Below are positions 34,402 through 43,162 of a DNA stretch of 64,000 bases, in pieces (the first letter of the stretch is position 1; every line of letters begins with the position of its first letter). Source of the DNA: UBA3210 sp048359995 (lineage in GTDB: Bacteria; Bacillota_I; Bacilli_A; RFN20; CAG-449). The position numbers and the translations under genes are program-made. The stretch is taken from contig DBGCPK010000019.1 of the NCBI GenBank assembly GCA_048359995.1, forward strand, positions 1 to 64,000, given 5' to 3'. The notes below the pieces were generated by a model. The model worked only from the letters and a program-made list of their open reading frames with translations, made no database searches and was not told the origin of the DNA.

Positions 34402-34825
34402 CGAAATGATGCGGGAGATCATCATGGATCACTATCAGAATCCGAGAAACCGACGGGAAACCGACGATCCTTCTTATCAAACGGTTTATATGGATTCTGT
34501 GTCCTGCATCGATAAGATTTACATTCAGATCAAAATCGAAGACGGCATTTTCAAAGATGTCTGCTGGCACGGCAAGGGCTGTGCGATTTCGACGGCTTCC
34601 ACGTCGATTATGAGCGAACTTTTGAAAGGAAAGACGATTGAAGAGGGAAACCGGATTATCGACAATTATTACGCGATGATTCACGAGAAAGAATACGATC
34701 CGGAATTGCTCGACGAGGCGGTGGTTTTCATGAACACCGGTCGCCAGCCTTCCCGCATCAAATGCGCGACGATTTCTTTTCGCGGCGTGAGAAAAATACT
34801 GGGAGGAAAAGACGATGAGCAATAG
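34382..34825 (+). CDS. sufU: SufU, zinc-dependent sulfur transfer protein
   Basis: A 147-residue IscU-like protein of the Gram-positive SufU type: LTNEMMREIIMDHYQNPRN start, zinc ligands in SVSCID, GKGCAIS and RIKCAT, and the extra region between the second and third cysteines that separates SufU from IscU. It accepts persulfide from SufS. GGTGGAG precedes the ATG inside sufS. Confidence 0.95.
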   Translation: MRFSLTNEMMREIIMDHYQNPRNRRETDDPSYQTVYMDSVSCIDKIYIQIKIEDGIFKDVCWHGKGCAISTASTSIMSELLKGKTIEEGNRIIDNYYAMIHEKEYDPELLDEAVVFMNTGRQPSRIKCATISFRGVRKILGGKDDEQ

Positions 34826-36200
34826 CGAAGAATACAAATACGGATTCAGGAACGAAGATGTCTCGACGTTTAAAACCGGAAAAGGGCTGAATGAAGAGAT
34901 TGTCAAAGAGATTTCCAAAGCAAAGCGCGAACCGGAATGGATGACGGAATTTCGCCTGAACGCTTACCGCGCGTTTAAGGAAATGCCTTTGCCGGATTTC
35001 GGTCCCGATCTTTCCGGACTCGATTTCGGCTCCTACACCTATTTTACCCGTCCAAGCGACGCAGAGGTCGATTCGTGGGACAGAGTTCCTCAAACCATCA
35101 AAGAGACGTTTCAGAAGCTGGGTATTCCCGAAGCGGAGCAGAAGTTCCTTGCCGGCGTTTCCACGCAATACGAAAGCGAAGTCGTCTATCACAATATGCT
35201 CAAAGAAGTCGAAGACAAGGGCGTCGTTTTTCTTTCGACCGATACGGCTTTGCAGACCTGCCCGGATTTATTCCGAAAATATTTCAATAAAGTCGTTCCG
35301 TATCGGGACAACAAGTTTTCGGCTTTGAACGGTGCGGTCTGGTCCGGAGGATCCTTTATCTACGTCCCGAAAGGTGTGAAATTGGAAAAACCGTTGCAGT
35401 CTTATTTCCGCATCAACAATGAAAAGAGCGGTCAGTTCGAAAGAACGTTGATCATCGTCGACGAGGGCGCGGACGTTCATTACGTGGAAGGTTGCACCGC
35501 GCCGATTTATTCCAAAGAGTCTCTTCACGCCGCAGTCGTGGAGATTTACGTGGAAAAAGGCGGTCATTGCCGTTATTCGACGGTACAGAACTGGTCGAAT
35601 AACATCGTCAATTTGGTGACGAAAAGGGCGTTGGTCGAAGAGGACGGGCTGATGGAATGGATCGACGGAAACATCGGAAGTCAACTCAATATGAAATATC
35701 CTTGCTGCGTTTTGAACGGTCCGGGGGCGAAAGGAAATTGCATTTCGATCGCCGTCGCCGATCGGATTCAGTATCAGGACGCCGGCGCGAAAATGATTCA
35801 TTTGGCGAACAATACCACTTCGACGATCGTCTCCAAATCGATCGTGAAAAACGGAGGCGTCGCCAATTATCGGGGAAAGGTGTTGATTTCTTCTTCGGCG
35901 GCGAACAGCAAATCGCACATCGAATGCGACACGCTGATTCTCGACGATCAGTCGAAATCCGACACGATACCGACGAACATCTGCAATAATAATTCGTCTT
36001 TTCTCGAACACGAAGCGACGGTCAGCAAGATCAACGAAGATCAATTATTTTATCTGATGTCGCGGGGACTGAGCAAAAAAGAAGCGACGCAGATGATCAT
36101 TATGGGATTTATCGAACCGTTCTCCAAGGAGTTGCCGATGGAGTATGCGGTGGAATTGAACCAGCTGATCAAGATGGATATGGAGGGGAGTATCGGCTGA
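34815..36200 (+). CDS. sufB: SufB, Fe-S cluster scaffold subunit
   Basis: A 461-residue full-length SufB with EDKGVVFLSTDTAL, AVWSGGSFIYVPKGV, VEGCTAP and a C-terminus matching that of SufD (KINEDQLFYLMSRGLSK, MIIMGFIEPF). With SufC and SufD it forms the scaffold on which clusters are built. GGGAGG lies within the end of sufU. Its stop overlaps the mnmG start (TGATG). Confidence 0.97.
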   Translation: MSNSEEYKYGFRNEDVSTFKTGKGLNEEIVKEISKAKREPEWMTEFRLNAYRAFKEMPLPDFGPDLSGLDFGSYTYFTRPSDAEVDSWDRVPQTIKETFQKLGIPEAEQKFLAGVSTQYESEVVYHNMLKEVEDKGVVFLSTDTALQTCPDLFRKYFNKVVPYRDNKFSALNGAVWSGGSFIYVPKGVKLEKPLQSYFRINNEKSGQFERTLIIVDEGADVHYVEGCTAPIYSKESLHAAVVEIYVEKGGHCRYSTVQNWSNNIVNLVTKRALVEEDGLMEWIDGNIGSQLNMKYPCCVLNGPGAKGNCISIAVADRIQYQDAGAKMIHLANNTTSTIVSKSIVKNGGVANYRGKVLISSSAANSKSHIECDTLILDDQSKSDTIPTNICNNNSSFLEHEATVSKINEDQLFYLMSRGLSKKEATQMIIMGFIEPFSKELPMEYAVELNQLIKMDMEGSIG

Positions 36201-38059
36201 TGGAGTATGATGTGATCGTCGTCGGCGGCGGACACGCCGGGGTCGAAGCCTCTTTCGCCGCGGCTCATTTGGGCTTGAACACCTTGCTGATTACGTTGAA
36301 TAAAAAGATGATCGCGAATATGCCTTGCAATCCTTCGATCGGAGGAAGCGCGAAAGGCATTGTCGTGCGCGAAATCGACGCTTTGGGCGGAATGATGGGG
36401 ATTGCCGCGGATTTCGGTTGCCTGCAAATGAAAATGCTGAATACCGGAAAAGGGCCGGGAGTTCAATGTCTTCGCGCACAGGAAGATAAACTCGATTACC
36501 CGAAGATCATGCTGGGCTTTTTGGAACGCTGTCCTCATCTGAGCATTGCGGAAGGAATGGTTGACAATCTGCTTGTCGAAGACAACCGCGTCGCGGGTGT
36601 CCTCATTCAGAAACGCGAAATCCGTTCTCGCGCGGTGATTTTGACGACGGGAACGTATATGGAAAGCGCGATCCTGCGCGGCCATAAAGTTTTCACCGGC
36701 GGTCCGGACGGAGAAAAGGCGTCTTTGGGTTTATCGCCCAATCTCCGAAAGATGGGAATCAAGACGATTCGCCTAAAAACCGGAACTCCGCAAAGACTCC
36801 GAAGAGACAGCATCGATTTTTCAAAGTTGGAAGTTCAGTACGGAAGCGAAAAGCCTCTCCGCTTTTCTTTTACCGAAAGCAAAGTCGTCCCTTTCGAAGA
36901 GCAGATTTCCTGCTACCTCACCTATACCAACGAAAAGACGCATCGCATCATCCGCGAACACCTGAAGGACTCGGCGATGTACGGAGGTGTAGTGACCGGA
37001 GTCGGACCTCGCTATTGTCCTTCCATCGAGGACAAAATCGTCCGTTTCAGCGATAAACCGCGCCATCAATTGTTTTTGGAACCGGAGTCGAAGCACAACG
37101 ATTCGATTTATCTGCAGGGTTTTTCGACTTCGATGCCGGAAGAGGTGCAGGAAGAAATGGTCCATTCCCTGAAAGGTTTGGAACGTGCGGAAATATTGAA
37201 ATACGCCTATGCGATCGAATACGACGCGATCGACGCCTCGGAATACGATTATACGTTGGAAGTTCGGAAGTGGCCGGGTTTGTACGTCGCCGGTCAGATC
37301 TGCGGAACTTCAGGTTACGAGGAAGCCGCCGGATTGGGCTTGATCGCGGGCATCAACGCTGCGTTGAAAATACAGGGAAAAGAACCTTTGATTCTCCGAA
37401 GAGATCAGGCTTATATCGGTGTGATGATCGACGATTTGGTCGGAAAAGGGACGAAAGAGCCTTACCGTTTATTGTCTTCCCGCGCGGAATACCGCCTGCT
37501 CTTGCGCCATGACAACGCCGACCTGCGGTTGACGCCGATCGGCTACCGAATCGGTCTCATCGGCGACGAAAGGTATCAGAAATTCATCAACAAGTCTTCG
37601 AGATTGCATCAGGGTAAAGAGATTCTCGACTACCTGAGAATGGGAATGAAACCGGATTTCGTCGCGTATATGAAGTCTCTCGGCTACGAAGATTATCAGG
37701 GAGGGCCTACGGCGAGCGAAATCCTGCGCCGTCCGAATGTGCGGTTGAAGGATCTTTCCGCTTTCGTGAATCTTCCACCTTTGAACGAAGAGGAAACGGA
37801 ACAACTGGAAATCGCGGTCAAATACGAAGGATATATCAAAAAAGCGATGAATGAAGCCGTGCGGTTGAGCAAACTCGAAGAAGTCGTCATTCCGGACGGA
37901 CTCGATTATGCGAACATGGACGGACTCCGCTTGGAAGCCAGACAGAAATTCGAGGAGATTCGCCCGCGGACCATCGCGCAAGCCGGTCGTATTTCCGGCG
38001 TCAATCCGACGGATATTTCCATGTTGCTTCTTCACATAAGGAAAGGAGCCGGACGATGA
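36200..38059 (+). CDS. mnmG: MnmG (GidA), tRNA U34 carboxymethylaminomethyl-modifying enzyme
   Basis: A 619-residue FAD protein with the dinucleotide motif VIVVGGGHAGVEA, the family block CNPSIGGSAKGIVVREIDALGG, GTYMESAILRGH and a C-terminal helical domain ending ISMLLLHIRKG. With MnmE it modifies the wobble uridine of several tRNAs. It is translationally coupled to sufB and overlaps rsmG by 4 bases. mnmE, its usual neighbour, is not in the window. Confidence 0.97.
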   Translation: MEYDVIVVGGGHAGVEASFAAAHLGLNTLLITLNKKMIANMPCNPSIGGSAKGIVVREIDALGGMMGIAADFGCLQMKMLNTGKGPGVQCLRAQEDKLDYPKIMLGFLERCPHLSIAEGMVDNLLVEDNRVAGVLIQKREIRSRAVILTTGTYMESAILRGHKVFTGGPDGEKASLGLSPNLRKMGIKTIRLKTGTPQRLRRDSIDFSKLEVQYGSEKPLRFSFTESKVVPFEEQISCYLTYTNEKTHRIIREHLKDSAMYGGVVTGVGPRYCPSIEDKIVRFSDKPRHQLFLEPESKHNDSIYLQGFSTSMPEEVQEEMVHSLKGLERAEILKYAYAIEYDAIDASEYDYTLEVRKWPGLYVAGQICGTSGYEEAAGLGLIAGINAALKIQGKEPLILRRDQAYIGVMIDDLVGKGTKEPYRLLSSRAEYRLLLRHDNADLRLTPIGYRIGLIGDERYQKFINKSSRLHQGKEILDYLRMGMKPDFVAYMKSLGYEDYQGGPTASEILRRPNVRLKDLSAFVNLPPLNEEETEQLEIAVKYEGYIKKAMNEAVRLSKLEEVVIPDGLDYANMDGLRLEARQKFEEIRPRTIAQAGRISGVNPTDISMLLLHIRKGAGR

Positions 38060-38760
38060 CAAAATCTGAACTGATCGAATATCTTTCGAAAAACGGGCTT
38101 TTTCTTTCGGAAAAACAGATCTTTGAGTTGGAAAGGTATCGGGAACTTCTGGAAGAGAAAAACAGGGCGATGAATTTGACGGCGATCACCGAAAAAGAAG
38201 AGGTTTACGAGAAGCATTTTCTCGATTCTCTGCTGTTTTCATTCGGGGAAAAGATGGATAATCTGAATTGCGTCGATGTCGGCTCCGGCGCGGGATTTCC
38301 CGGACTCGTCGTCGCGATCTGCTATCCTCAGGTTGCCATGACCTTATTGGAACCGATCGGAAAACGATGCGGTTTCTTGAATGAGGTGATTCGGGAATTG
38401 AAATTGAAGAACGTGACAGTGGTTCACGCTCGAAGCGAGGATTTCTGTCGGGAACACTCGGAAGAATTCGATCTTGCTTTGGCAAGGGGAGTCAGCAAAC
38501 TGAACATTCTTTTGGAAATCGTTTTGCCTTTGCTTAAAGTCGACGGAATCTTCGTTGCTTTGAAAGGAAAAATCTTTCGAGAAGAGATCGACGACTCCGC
38601 GCGCGCGTTGAAAGTGCTGAATGCCGAAATCGAACGCATCAAAGAGGGGACTCTTCCGACGAATCGGGATCTTCGGGCGAATCTGTTCGTCAGAAAAAAA
38701 TCTTCTACGCCGAAAATGTATCCGAGGCAGTATGCGAAGATCAAAAAACAACCGTTGTAG
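38056..38760 (+). CDS. rsmG: RsmG, 16S rRNA m7G527 methyltransferase
   Basis: A 234-residue protein with the RsmG pattern: NLTAITEKEEVYEKHFLDSL, the SAM motif VDVGSGAGFPGLVVAI, and GFLNEVIRELKLKNV. It methylates G527 of 16S rRNA. It overlaps mnmG by 4 bases, the common mnmG-rsmG arrangement near the replication origin. Confidence 0.97.
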   Translation: MTKSELIEYLSKNGLFLSEKQIFELERYRELLEEKNRAMNLTAITEKEEVYEKHFLDSLLFSFGEKMDNLNCVDVGSGAGFPGLVVAICYPQVAMTLLEPIGKRCGFLNEVIRELKLKNVTVVHARSEDFCREHSEEFDLALARGVSKLNILLEIVLPLLKVDGIFVALKGKIFREEIDDSARALKVLNAEIERIKEGTLPTNRDLRANLFVRKKSSTPKMYPRQYAKIKKQPL

Positions 38761-38772
38761 GGAGGAAAGCGC

Positions 38773-39534
38773 ATGAATAAAATTATCGCCATCAGCAACC
38801 AGAAAGGCGGCGTAGGCAAGACGACGACTGCGATTTCTCTTTCCGGCTGTTTCAGCAAATTAAATTATTCGGTTCTTCTGGTGGATATGGATCCTCAGGG
38901 GAATGCATCCAGAGGAATGGGACTCGATCCGACATCCATAAGAAAGAATATCTTCGACGTTTTGATTCGGGAGTCGGATATCAACAAGACGATCCGAAAA
39001 ACGCAAACCAAAGGCGTGGACGTACTGCCCAGCAATTTGAAATTGGCCACGCTCGAATCTTCGCTGGAAGGCGTGGAGAAACCTTTTAATCTTTTGAAAG
39101 AAGTTTTGTCTCGGATCAACAAACATTACGACTTCATCATCATCGACTGCCCTCCGTCGTTGGGTTTGCTGAATCTCAATGCTCTGTGCGCCGCGGACAG
39201 CGTCATCATTCCGGTTCAATGCGAATACTACGCGATGGAGGCCGTCGCGCAGATTCTTTCTTCCATCTCTCGGATTCAAAAAGATTACAACCCGAATTTG
39301 GAAATTCTCGGATTTCTTCTGACGATGTACGATTCGAGGATCAAACTGGCGACCGAAGTGACGACGGAAATCCGCGGATTGTTCCGCGAAAAGACTTTCG
39401 TAACGCAAATTCCGCGCAATATTTCGCTGGCCGAAGCGGCTTTCTACGGAAAACCGATCAACCTTTTCCGACCGAAAGCAACCGGAAGTCTGGCCTATCT
39501 TTCTTTGGCTAAGGAGATCATCGGCAATGGCTAA
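38773..39534 (+). CDS. parA: Soj/ParA chromosome-partitioning ATPase
   Basis: A 253-residue protein with the deviant Walker A KGGVGKTTTA, VDMDPQGNAS and IIDCPPSLGLLNLNA. It works with ParB to segregate replicated origins and, in Bacillus, to control DnaA and the onset of sporulation. GGGAGG precedes the ATG. It overlaps parB by 8 bases. Confidence 0.96.
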   Translation: MNKIIAISNQKGGVGKTTTAISLSGCFSKLNYSVLLVDMDPQGNASRGMGLDPTSIRKNIFDVLIRESDINKTIRKTQTKGVDVLPSNLKLATLESSLEGVEKPFNLLKEVLSRINKHYDFIIIDCPPSLGLLNLNALCAADSVIIPVQCEYYAMEAVAQILSSISRIQKDYNPNLEILGFLLTMYDSRIKLATEVTTEIRGLFREKTFVTQIPRNISLAEAAFYGKPINLFRPKATGSLAYLSLAKEIIGNG

Positions 39535-40348
39535 GGCGAGGAATCTGGATTCTTTAATTAAAGAATATCAAGACGCCGATTTGATCGGAACGATTGAAAA
39601 AGGATATCAGAACGAAAGCGGTACGCTTCTCGGACTAGATCAAATCAGTTTTAATCCGATCGTCCGGAATCAATTTTTTCTGAACCGCAGTCTGAAAGAA
39701 TTGACCGATTCGATTCGGGAAAGCGGGGTATTGAGTCCTCTTCTCGTCCGTCGGAAAAATTACCGATACGAAGTAGTGTCCGGATATCGGCGTTTTTACA
39801 TCGCGCAGAAACTCCACCTCGAACGAGTTCCGGTCGTGGTCAGGGAGATCAGCGACGATGTTCTGATCTATTTGGTTTTGTCGCGCGCGGCGCAAAAAAC
39901 CACGGACAACATTTTGAATAAAACTTATGTCTTCGACATTTTGGTCAACGAATACAACGTTTCCAGAAAGGACATCGCCAAAATCAGCAAAATTTCCCTG
40001 TCTCAGGTGAATAACATCTTCCGCCTCAGAAATCTTTCTCCGGAAGTCGTCGCCGCTTTGAAGAAAGAAAAGATTTCTTACGGACAGGCGCGCGTCTTAG
40101 TTCATTTCGGTGAAGAAAAACAGAAAGAATATCTCCGCCGGATTTTGGAAGAAAATCTGTCGGTTCACGACATTGAAAACATCGCAAAGAGGGAAAAGCG
40201 TTCACCTGCGTTTCTCCGAGATATCGAGGCCTTTGAAAGAAAAAATAAGGCGGGAGTTCACATCGGAAAGAAAACTTTGCAGTTGAAATTCAAAAAGAAC
40301 AGCGATTTGAAGCGATTTATCAAGGAGTATTTCAACGATTTCAGGTAA
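39527..40348 (+). CDS. parB: ParB-family DNA-binding protein
   Basis: A 273-residue ParB: an N-terminal domain (SLKELTDSIRESGVLSPLLVRR, VVSGYRRFYIAQKL), the central helix-turn-helix (NVSRKDIAKISKISLSQVNNIFRLRNL) and a C-terminal dimer domain. The usual CTP-binding arginine patch GERR reads GYRR, and the next box (ENLQR in most) is AQKTTDN, so nucleotide handling may differ. It is the last gene of the suf-mnmG-rsmG-parA block. GGAGAT precedes the ATG. Confidence 0.92.
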   Translation: MAKARNLDSLIKEYQDADLIGTIEKGYQNESGTLLGLDQISFNPIVRNQFFLNRSLKELTDSIRESGVLSPLLVRRKNYRYEVVSGYRRFYIAQKLHLERVPVVVREISDDVLIYLVLSRAAQKTTDNILNKTYVFDILVNEYNVSRKDIAKISKISLSQVNNIFRLRNLSPEVVAALKKEKISYGQARVLVHFGEEKQKEYLRRILEENLSVHDIENIAKREKRSPAFLRDIEAFERKNKAGVHIGKKTLQLKFKKNSDLKRFIKEYFNDFR

Positions 40349-40351
40349 ACG

Positions 40352-40376
40352 AGAAGCCGAAAGGCTTCTTTTTTTT
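40352..40376 (+). terminator. terminator after parB
   Basis: A 7-bp stem (AGAAGCC / GGCTTCT), GAAA tetraloop and eight T. Confidence 0.92.
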
Positions 40377-40412
40377 GTATAGGCAAGGAAAATTCGGCAA
40401 AATAAAAAAATC

Positions 40413-40427
40413 AGAACGATTTGTTCT
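40413..40427 (+). promoter_or_regulatory. inverted repeat, possible operator of the XRE regulator
   Basis: AGAAC-GATTT-GTTCT, with a further GTTCT half-site at 40448-40452. It lies in the gap upstream of the small helix-turn-helix gene and could be its autoregulatory site. Confidence 0.35.
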
Positions 40428-40493
40428 TAAAACGCGTAGCACAGATTGTTCTACTTTATATTATTGAGTATGAAAGTGAGACAATTTTGATTG

Positions 40494-40700
40494 ATGCAGT
40501 ATAAGAATTTGAAACGTCTTAGAGAAGAAAACGAAATATCTCAGGCACATCTTGCCAGAATTCTGCACTGCACGCAAAGGGCGTATTCTTATTACGAAAC
40601 CGGCGAGAGAGATATTCCGACATCGATTTTGATTGCACTAGCAAAATATTACCACGTTTCCGTTGATTTTATTTTGGGAATCAGCGACGAAAGAAACTGA
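40494..40700 (+). CDS. XRE/Cro-type helix-turn-helix regulator
   Basis: A 68-residue single-domain DNA-binding protein. The helix-turn-helix is ISQAHLARILHCTQRAYSYYE, followed by the family motif DIPTSILIALAKYYHVSVDF and LGISDER. I choose the ATG at 40494, one codon after a TTG. It probably represses its own promoter or that of the downstream sigma-like gene. Confidence 0.9.
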   Translation: MQYKNLKRLREENEISQAHLARILHCTQRAYSYYETGERDIPTSILIALAKYYHVSVDFILGISDERN

Positions 40701-40709
40701 AAGACGAAT

Positions 40710-40737
40710 TCGACATAAAAGAGACGCTTCTTATAAT
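40710..40737 (+). promoter_or_regulatory. strong vegetative-type promoter for the sigma-like gene
   Basis: TCGACA (40710-40715), 16-base spacer, TATAAT (40732-40737). It lies between the XRE gene and the sigma-like gene. Confidence 0.6.
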
Positions 40738-40812
40738 GTATCAAAAAGTGTTGACGATGAATCACATTTTTTAAATGCAAAGCGATTCATCGCTTGGCTC
40801 GTCTGTCTGAGT

Positions 40813-41493
40813 ATGTATGAGTTAATTCGAACGATACGGGAATTTCAGGAAGCGCCTACCGACGAAAATTTTACTCGCATCATCGGAATTCTGAATGGGA
40901 GAAGAATCAGAGAGATGAGCAGAGTTCCCTCTTCGTTTCGGGAAGATTACAGTCAAGAATGGCTGATTCGCCTCTTTCTTCTGATCAAAAAGTTCAGAAT
41001 TCTTCCTTGTACGATGGAAACCGATCTTTTCTTTGAGCGAATTTGGATTCCTTTCAATCGGAAAGAAATTTCTTTATTTGAAAAGTGGATAGTCAAAAAA
41101 GGCGAAAGTGCTTTGAAAGAGGCTTGCGCGAATCCCCGTGACGCGAAGAAACTGATCGACGAATTCACCTTGTTTTCCAATGAAATTCGTTTTCTGCATC
41201 TCTTGAAAAGATCTTCCGACTTTCTATATATCGATTTTCTCAGAAAGATGAACAGACGGGCGGAGATCGAAATGACCGAGGTTAAGGAAATCGAATTCGA
41301 GCGGAGAAACCCCTGCGATTTTACCTTTCTGGAAGAAAAAGATCGGCAGTTCCTCTTCCTGTTTCTCGGAGAAGACTGCCTTTTAAGCGAAAGAGAAGTC
41401 GCGGAAAAACTGGGCATTTCTCAACAAGCGGTGCATAAGCGCAAGGCGAGAATCGTCAAAAAGCATCGTAAGCAATCGATCAAGCAAGAATGA
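40813..41493 (+). CDS. sigma-70-like protein with reduced region 2
   Basis: A 226-residue protein. The C-terminus is a good sigma region 4 (LSEREVAEKLGISQQAVHKR, then KARIVKK). The N-terminus has a region 2-like helix pair (FREDYSQEWLIRLFLLIKKF), but the linker of about 120 residues matches no standard sigma region. It may be a divergent sigma factor or a DNA-binding relative. The ATG at 40813 has no clear Shine-Dalgarno site; the frame opens upstream, but a promoter at 40710-40737 lies within that stretch. Its stop overlaps the carboxypeptidase gene (ATGA), so it may control the cell-wall and spore genes downstream. Confidence 0.6.
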   Translation: MYELIRTIREFQEAPTDENFTRIIGILNGRRIREMSRVPSSFREDYSQEWLIRLFLLIKKFRILPCTMETDLFFERIWIPFNRKEISLFEKWIVKKGESALKEACANPRDAKKLIDEFTLFSNEIRFLHLLKRSSDFLYIDFLRKMNRRAEIEMTEVKEIEFERRNPCDFTFLEEKDRQFLFLFLGEDCLLSEREVAEKLGISQQAVHKRKARIVKKHRKQSIKQE

Positions 41494-42527
41494 ATTGCGG
41501 AATTGAAGCATATCTATTGATTATGAAATGGTTTGTCGCTTTACTCCTGAATTTTTGCTTGCTGTTTTCTTCCTCCGAAATGACGGCATCAGCTCCTTCT
41601 ACGGCGCGGAATTATATCGTCTACGACGCGAATTCTTCCGAAATTCTGGAAGGAAAGGATTACGAAGACGTCTATTCGGTCGCGTCGATTTCGAAGATTA
41701 TGACGGCCGTGCTGGCTTTGGAAAGTTCGTCTTTGTTCGAAATCGTTACCGTCGACGATATCATCTATTCGATCGAAGGGTCGTCGCTCTATCTCCATGT
41801 CGGAGATCAGATCACCGTCATCGATCTCGTTTACGGTCTCCTTCTTCGAAGCGGAAACGATGCGGCGGTGCTGATCGCGGAAAATATCGCGGGAAGCGTT
41901 GAAAAATTTGTCGAGATGATGAATGCGAAAGCCGAAGCGATCGGGATGAAGAACACCGTTTTCCACAATCCCAGCGGTCTGGATATCTTCGACGAAGGAA
42001 ATCTTTCGTCTTGTCTGGATATGGCGCGTTTGATGGCGTATTGCCTCGACAACGAACTATTTAGGGAAATCGCCGCTACGAAAAATTACCGATCTCCATT
42101 GAAAGGAAATTGGGTCAATAAGAACAAATTGCTTCAAACTTACGAATACTGCATCGGTGGGAAGACGGGTTATACCAAGAAGGCAAAAAGAACGCTGGTA
42201 ACCGCCGGAGAAAAGGAAGGGCAGAAACTGATCGTGGTAACCTTTTCCTGCGGGAACGATTTCGAGGTTCATCGGAATTTGTACGAGCATTATTTCAACG
42301 ATTTTACCTATTTGGTCTTTCTGTATCGAGGAAAGAATTTCATCGACGACTATTGCATTTACTCTGAAAAAGTCGTCGGAATGCGTTTGGATAAATCGGT
42401 GAAAAAAGGGGTTAAGATCTACTATCTCAACCCCATTCTGAATCGGCTGACGATCCGTTTTGTCGACGAAAACGGCGTGGAATACGCTTTGGAAGCCGAA
42501 TTCGATATTCTTTATTCCGAATCATAG
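41490..42527 (+). CDS. dacB: D-alanyl-D-alanine carboxypeptidase (DacB/DacF type)
   Basis: A 345-residue exported penicillin-binding carboxypeptidase: a hydrophobic export segment (about 12-33), SxxK in VASISKIMTA (Ser66), SxN in LLRSGNDAA and KTG in GGKTGYTKKA. It trims peptidoglycan stem peptides outside the membrane. In Bacillus subtilis dacB heads the operon dacB-spmA-spmB and acts on spore cortex; the same order, with insertions, is seen here, so this is probably the spore enzyme. An ATG at 41523 would give a shorter signal peptide; I kept 41490 because it overlaps the previous stop. Confidence 0.88.
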   Translation: MNCGIEAYLLIMKWFVALLLNFCLLFSSSEMTASAPSTARNYIVYDANSSEILEGKDYEDVYSVASISKIMTAVLALESSSLFEIVTVDDIIYSIEGSSLYLHVGDQITVIDLVYGLLLRSGNDAAVLIAENIAGSVEKFVEMMNAKAEAIGMKNTVFHNPSGLDIFDEGNLSSCLDMARLMAYCLDNELFREIAATKNYRSPLKGNWVNKNKLLQTYEYCIGGKTGYTKKAKRTLVTAGEKEGQKLIVVTFSCGNDFEVHRNLYEHYFNDFTYLVFLYRGKNFIDDYCIYSEKVVGMRLDKSVKKGVKIYYLNPILNRLTIRFVDENGVEYALEAEFDILYSES

Positions 42528-42551
42528 TCGGAAAGAATTTTCGCGTTCGAG

Positions 42552-42559
42552 CATAGAAT
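42552..42559 (+). promoter_or_regulatory. sporulation-type -10 box before spmA
   Basis: CATAGAAT, one mismatch from the sigma-E -10 (CATACAAT). The identical octamer precedes spmB. It is 12 bases from the spmA ATG and no clear -35 was found. Confidence 0.35.
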
Positions 42560-42571
42560 TTACCGATCGAT

Positions 42572-43162
42572 ATGAACAAAATTTTTATAGGAATTATCTG
42601 CCTTTCCATTTTCTACGGGATCTTCACGGGAAGATATCAGGAAATGGCTACCGCGATACTGGCACTGCCTCAGGAATGCCTTTCTTTGGTTTGCACTTTG
42701 GTATTTTCGGCGACATTTTGGTCGGGAATCATGATGATCATGTACGATTCCGGACTGATCGAACAGATCGCCGTCGCCTTGAATCCTCTGCTGAAATTGA
42801 TTATGCCGAATCTGAAAGATCAGGAAGCGAAGAATTACATCGCGATGAACATATCGGCGAATATCTTCGAATTGGGATTTGCCGCGACTCCGGCCGGTTT
42901 GAAAGCGATGAAAAGGCTCAAAGAGATCTCCGTCGAAGATGATCCGTCTGTGGCCAGCGACGAAATGGTTACTTTTCTGGTGCTGAATACCGCGGGAGTG
43001 ACGATTCTTCCGACGACGGTGATGGCGATCCGACAGAAGTACGGCGCGGTCAATCCGGCGGATTTTCTGATTCTTGCTTTCGTGGGAACTCTTCTTTCCT
43101 GCGTCGGAGGATTGTTTCTCGATTACCTGTTCCGAAAAGCGCGAAAGCGGAGAAAAAGATGA
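42572..43162 (+). CDS. spmA: SpmA, spore maturation protein A
   Basis: A 196-residue membrane protein of the nucleoside-recognition (Gate) family. SpmA landmarks are SATFWSGIMMIMYDSGL, ALNPLLKLIMP, FELGFAATPAGLKAMK and VTFLVLNTAGVTILPTTVMA. With SpmB it is needed for dehydration of the spore core. No Shine-Dalgarno site is visible. It overlaps the next gene by 4 bases. Confidence 0.93.
   Translation: MNKIFIGIICLSIFYGIFTGRYQEMATAILALPQECLSLVCTLVFSATFWSGIMMIMYDSGLIEQIAVALNPLLKLIMPNLKDQEAKNYIAMNISANIFELGFAATPAGLKAMKRLKEISVEDDPSVASDEMVTFLVLNTAGVTILPTTVMAIRQKYGAVNPADFLILAFVGTLLSCVGGLFLDYLFRKARKRRKR

Noticed and set aside
35268..36044. 258-codon minus-strand ORF opposite sufB
   Set aside because: Antisense shadow of a well-supported gene; no start signal and Arg/Phe-rich composition.
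40349..40490. parS or DnaA boxes near parAB marking the origin
   Set aside because: I found no TGTTTCACGTGAAACA-like or TTATCCACA-like sites here, so no origin is called in this window.
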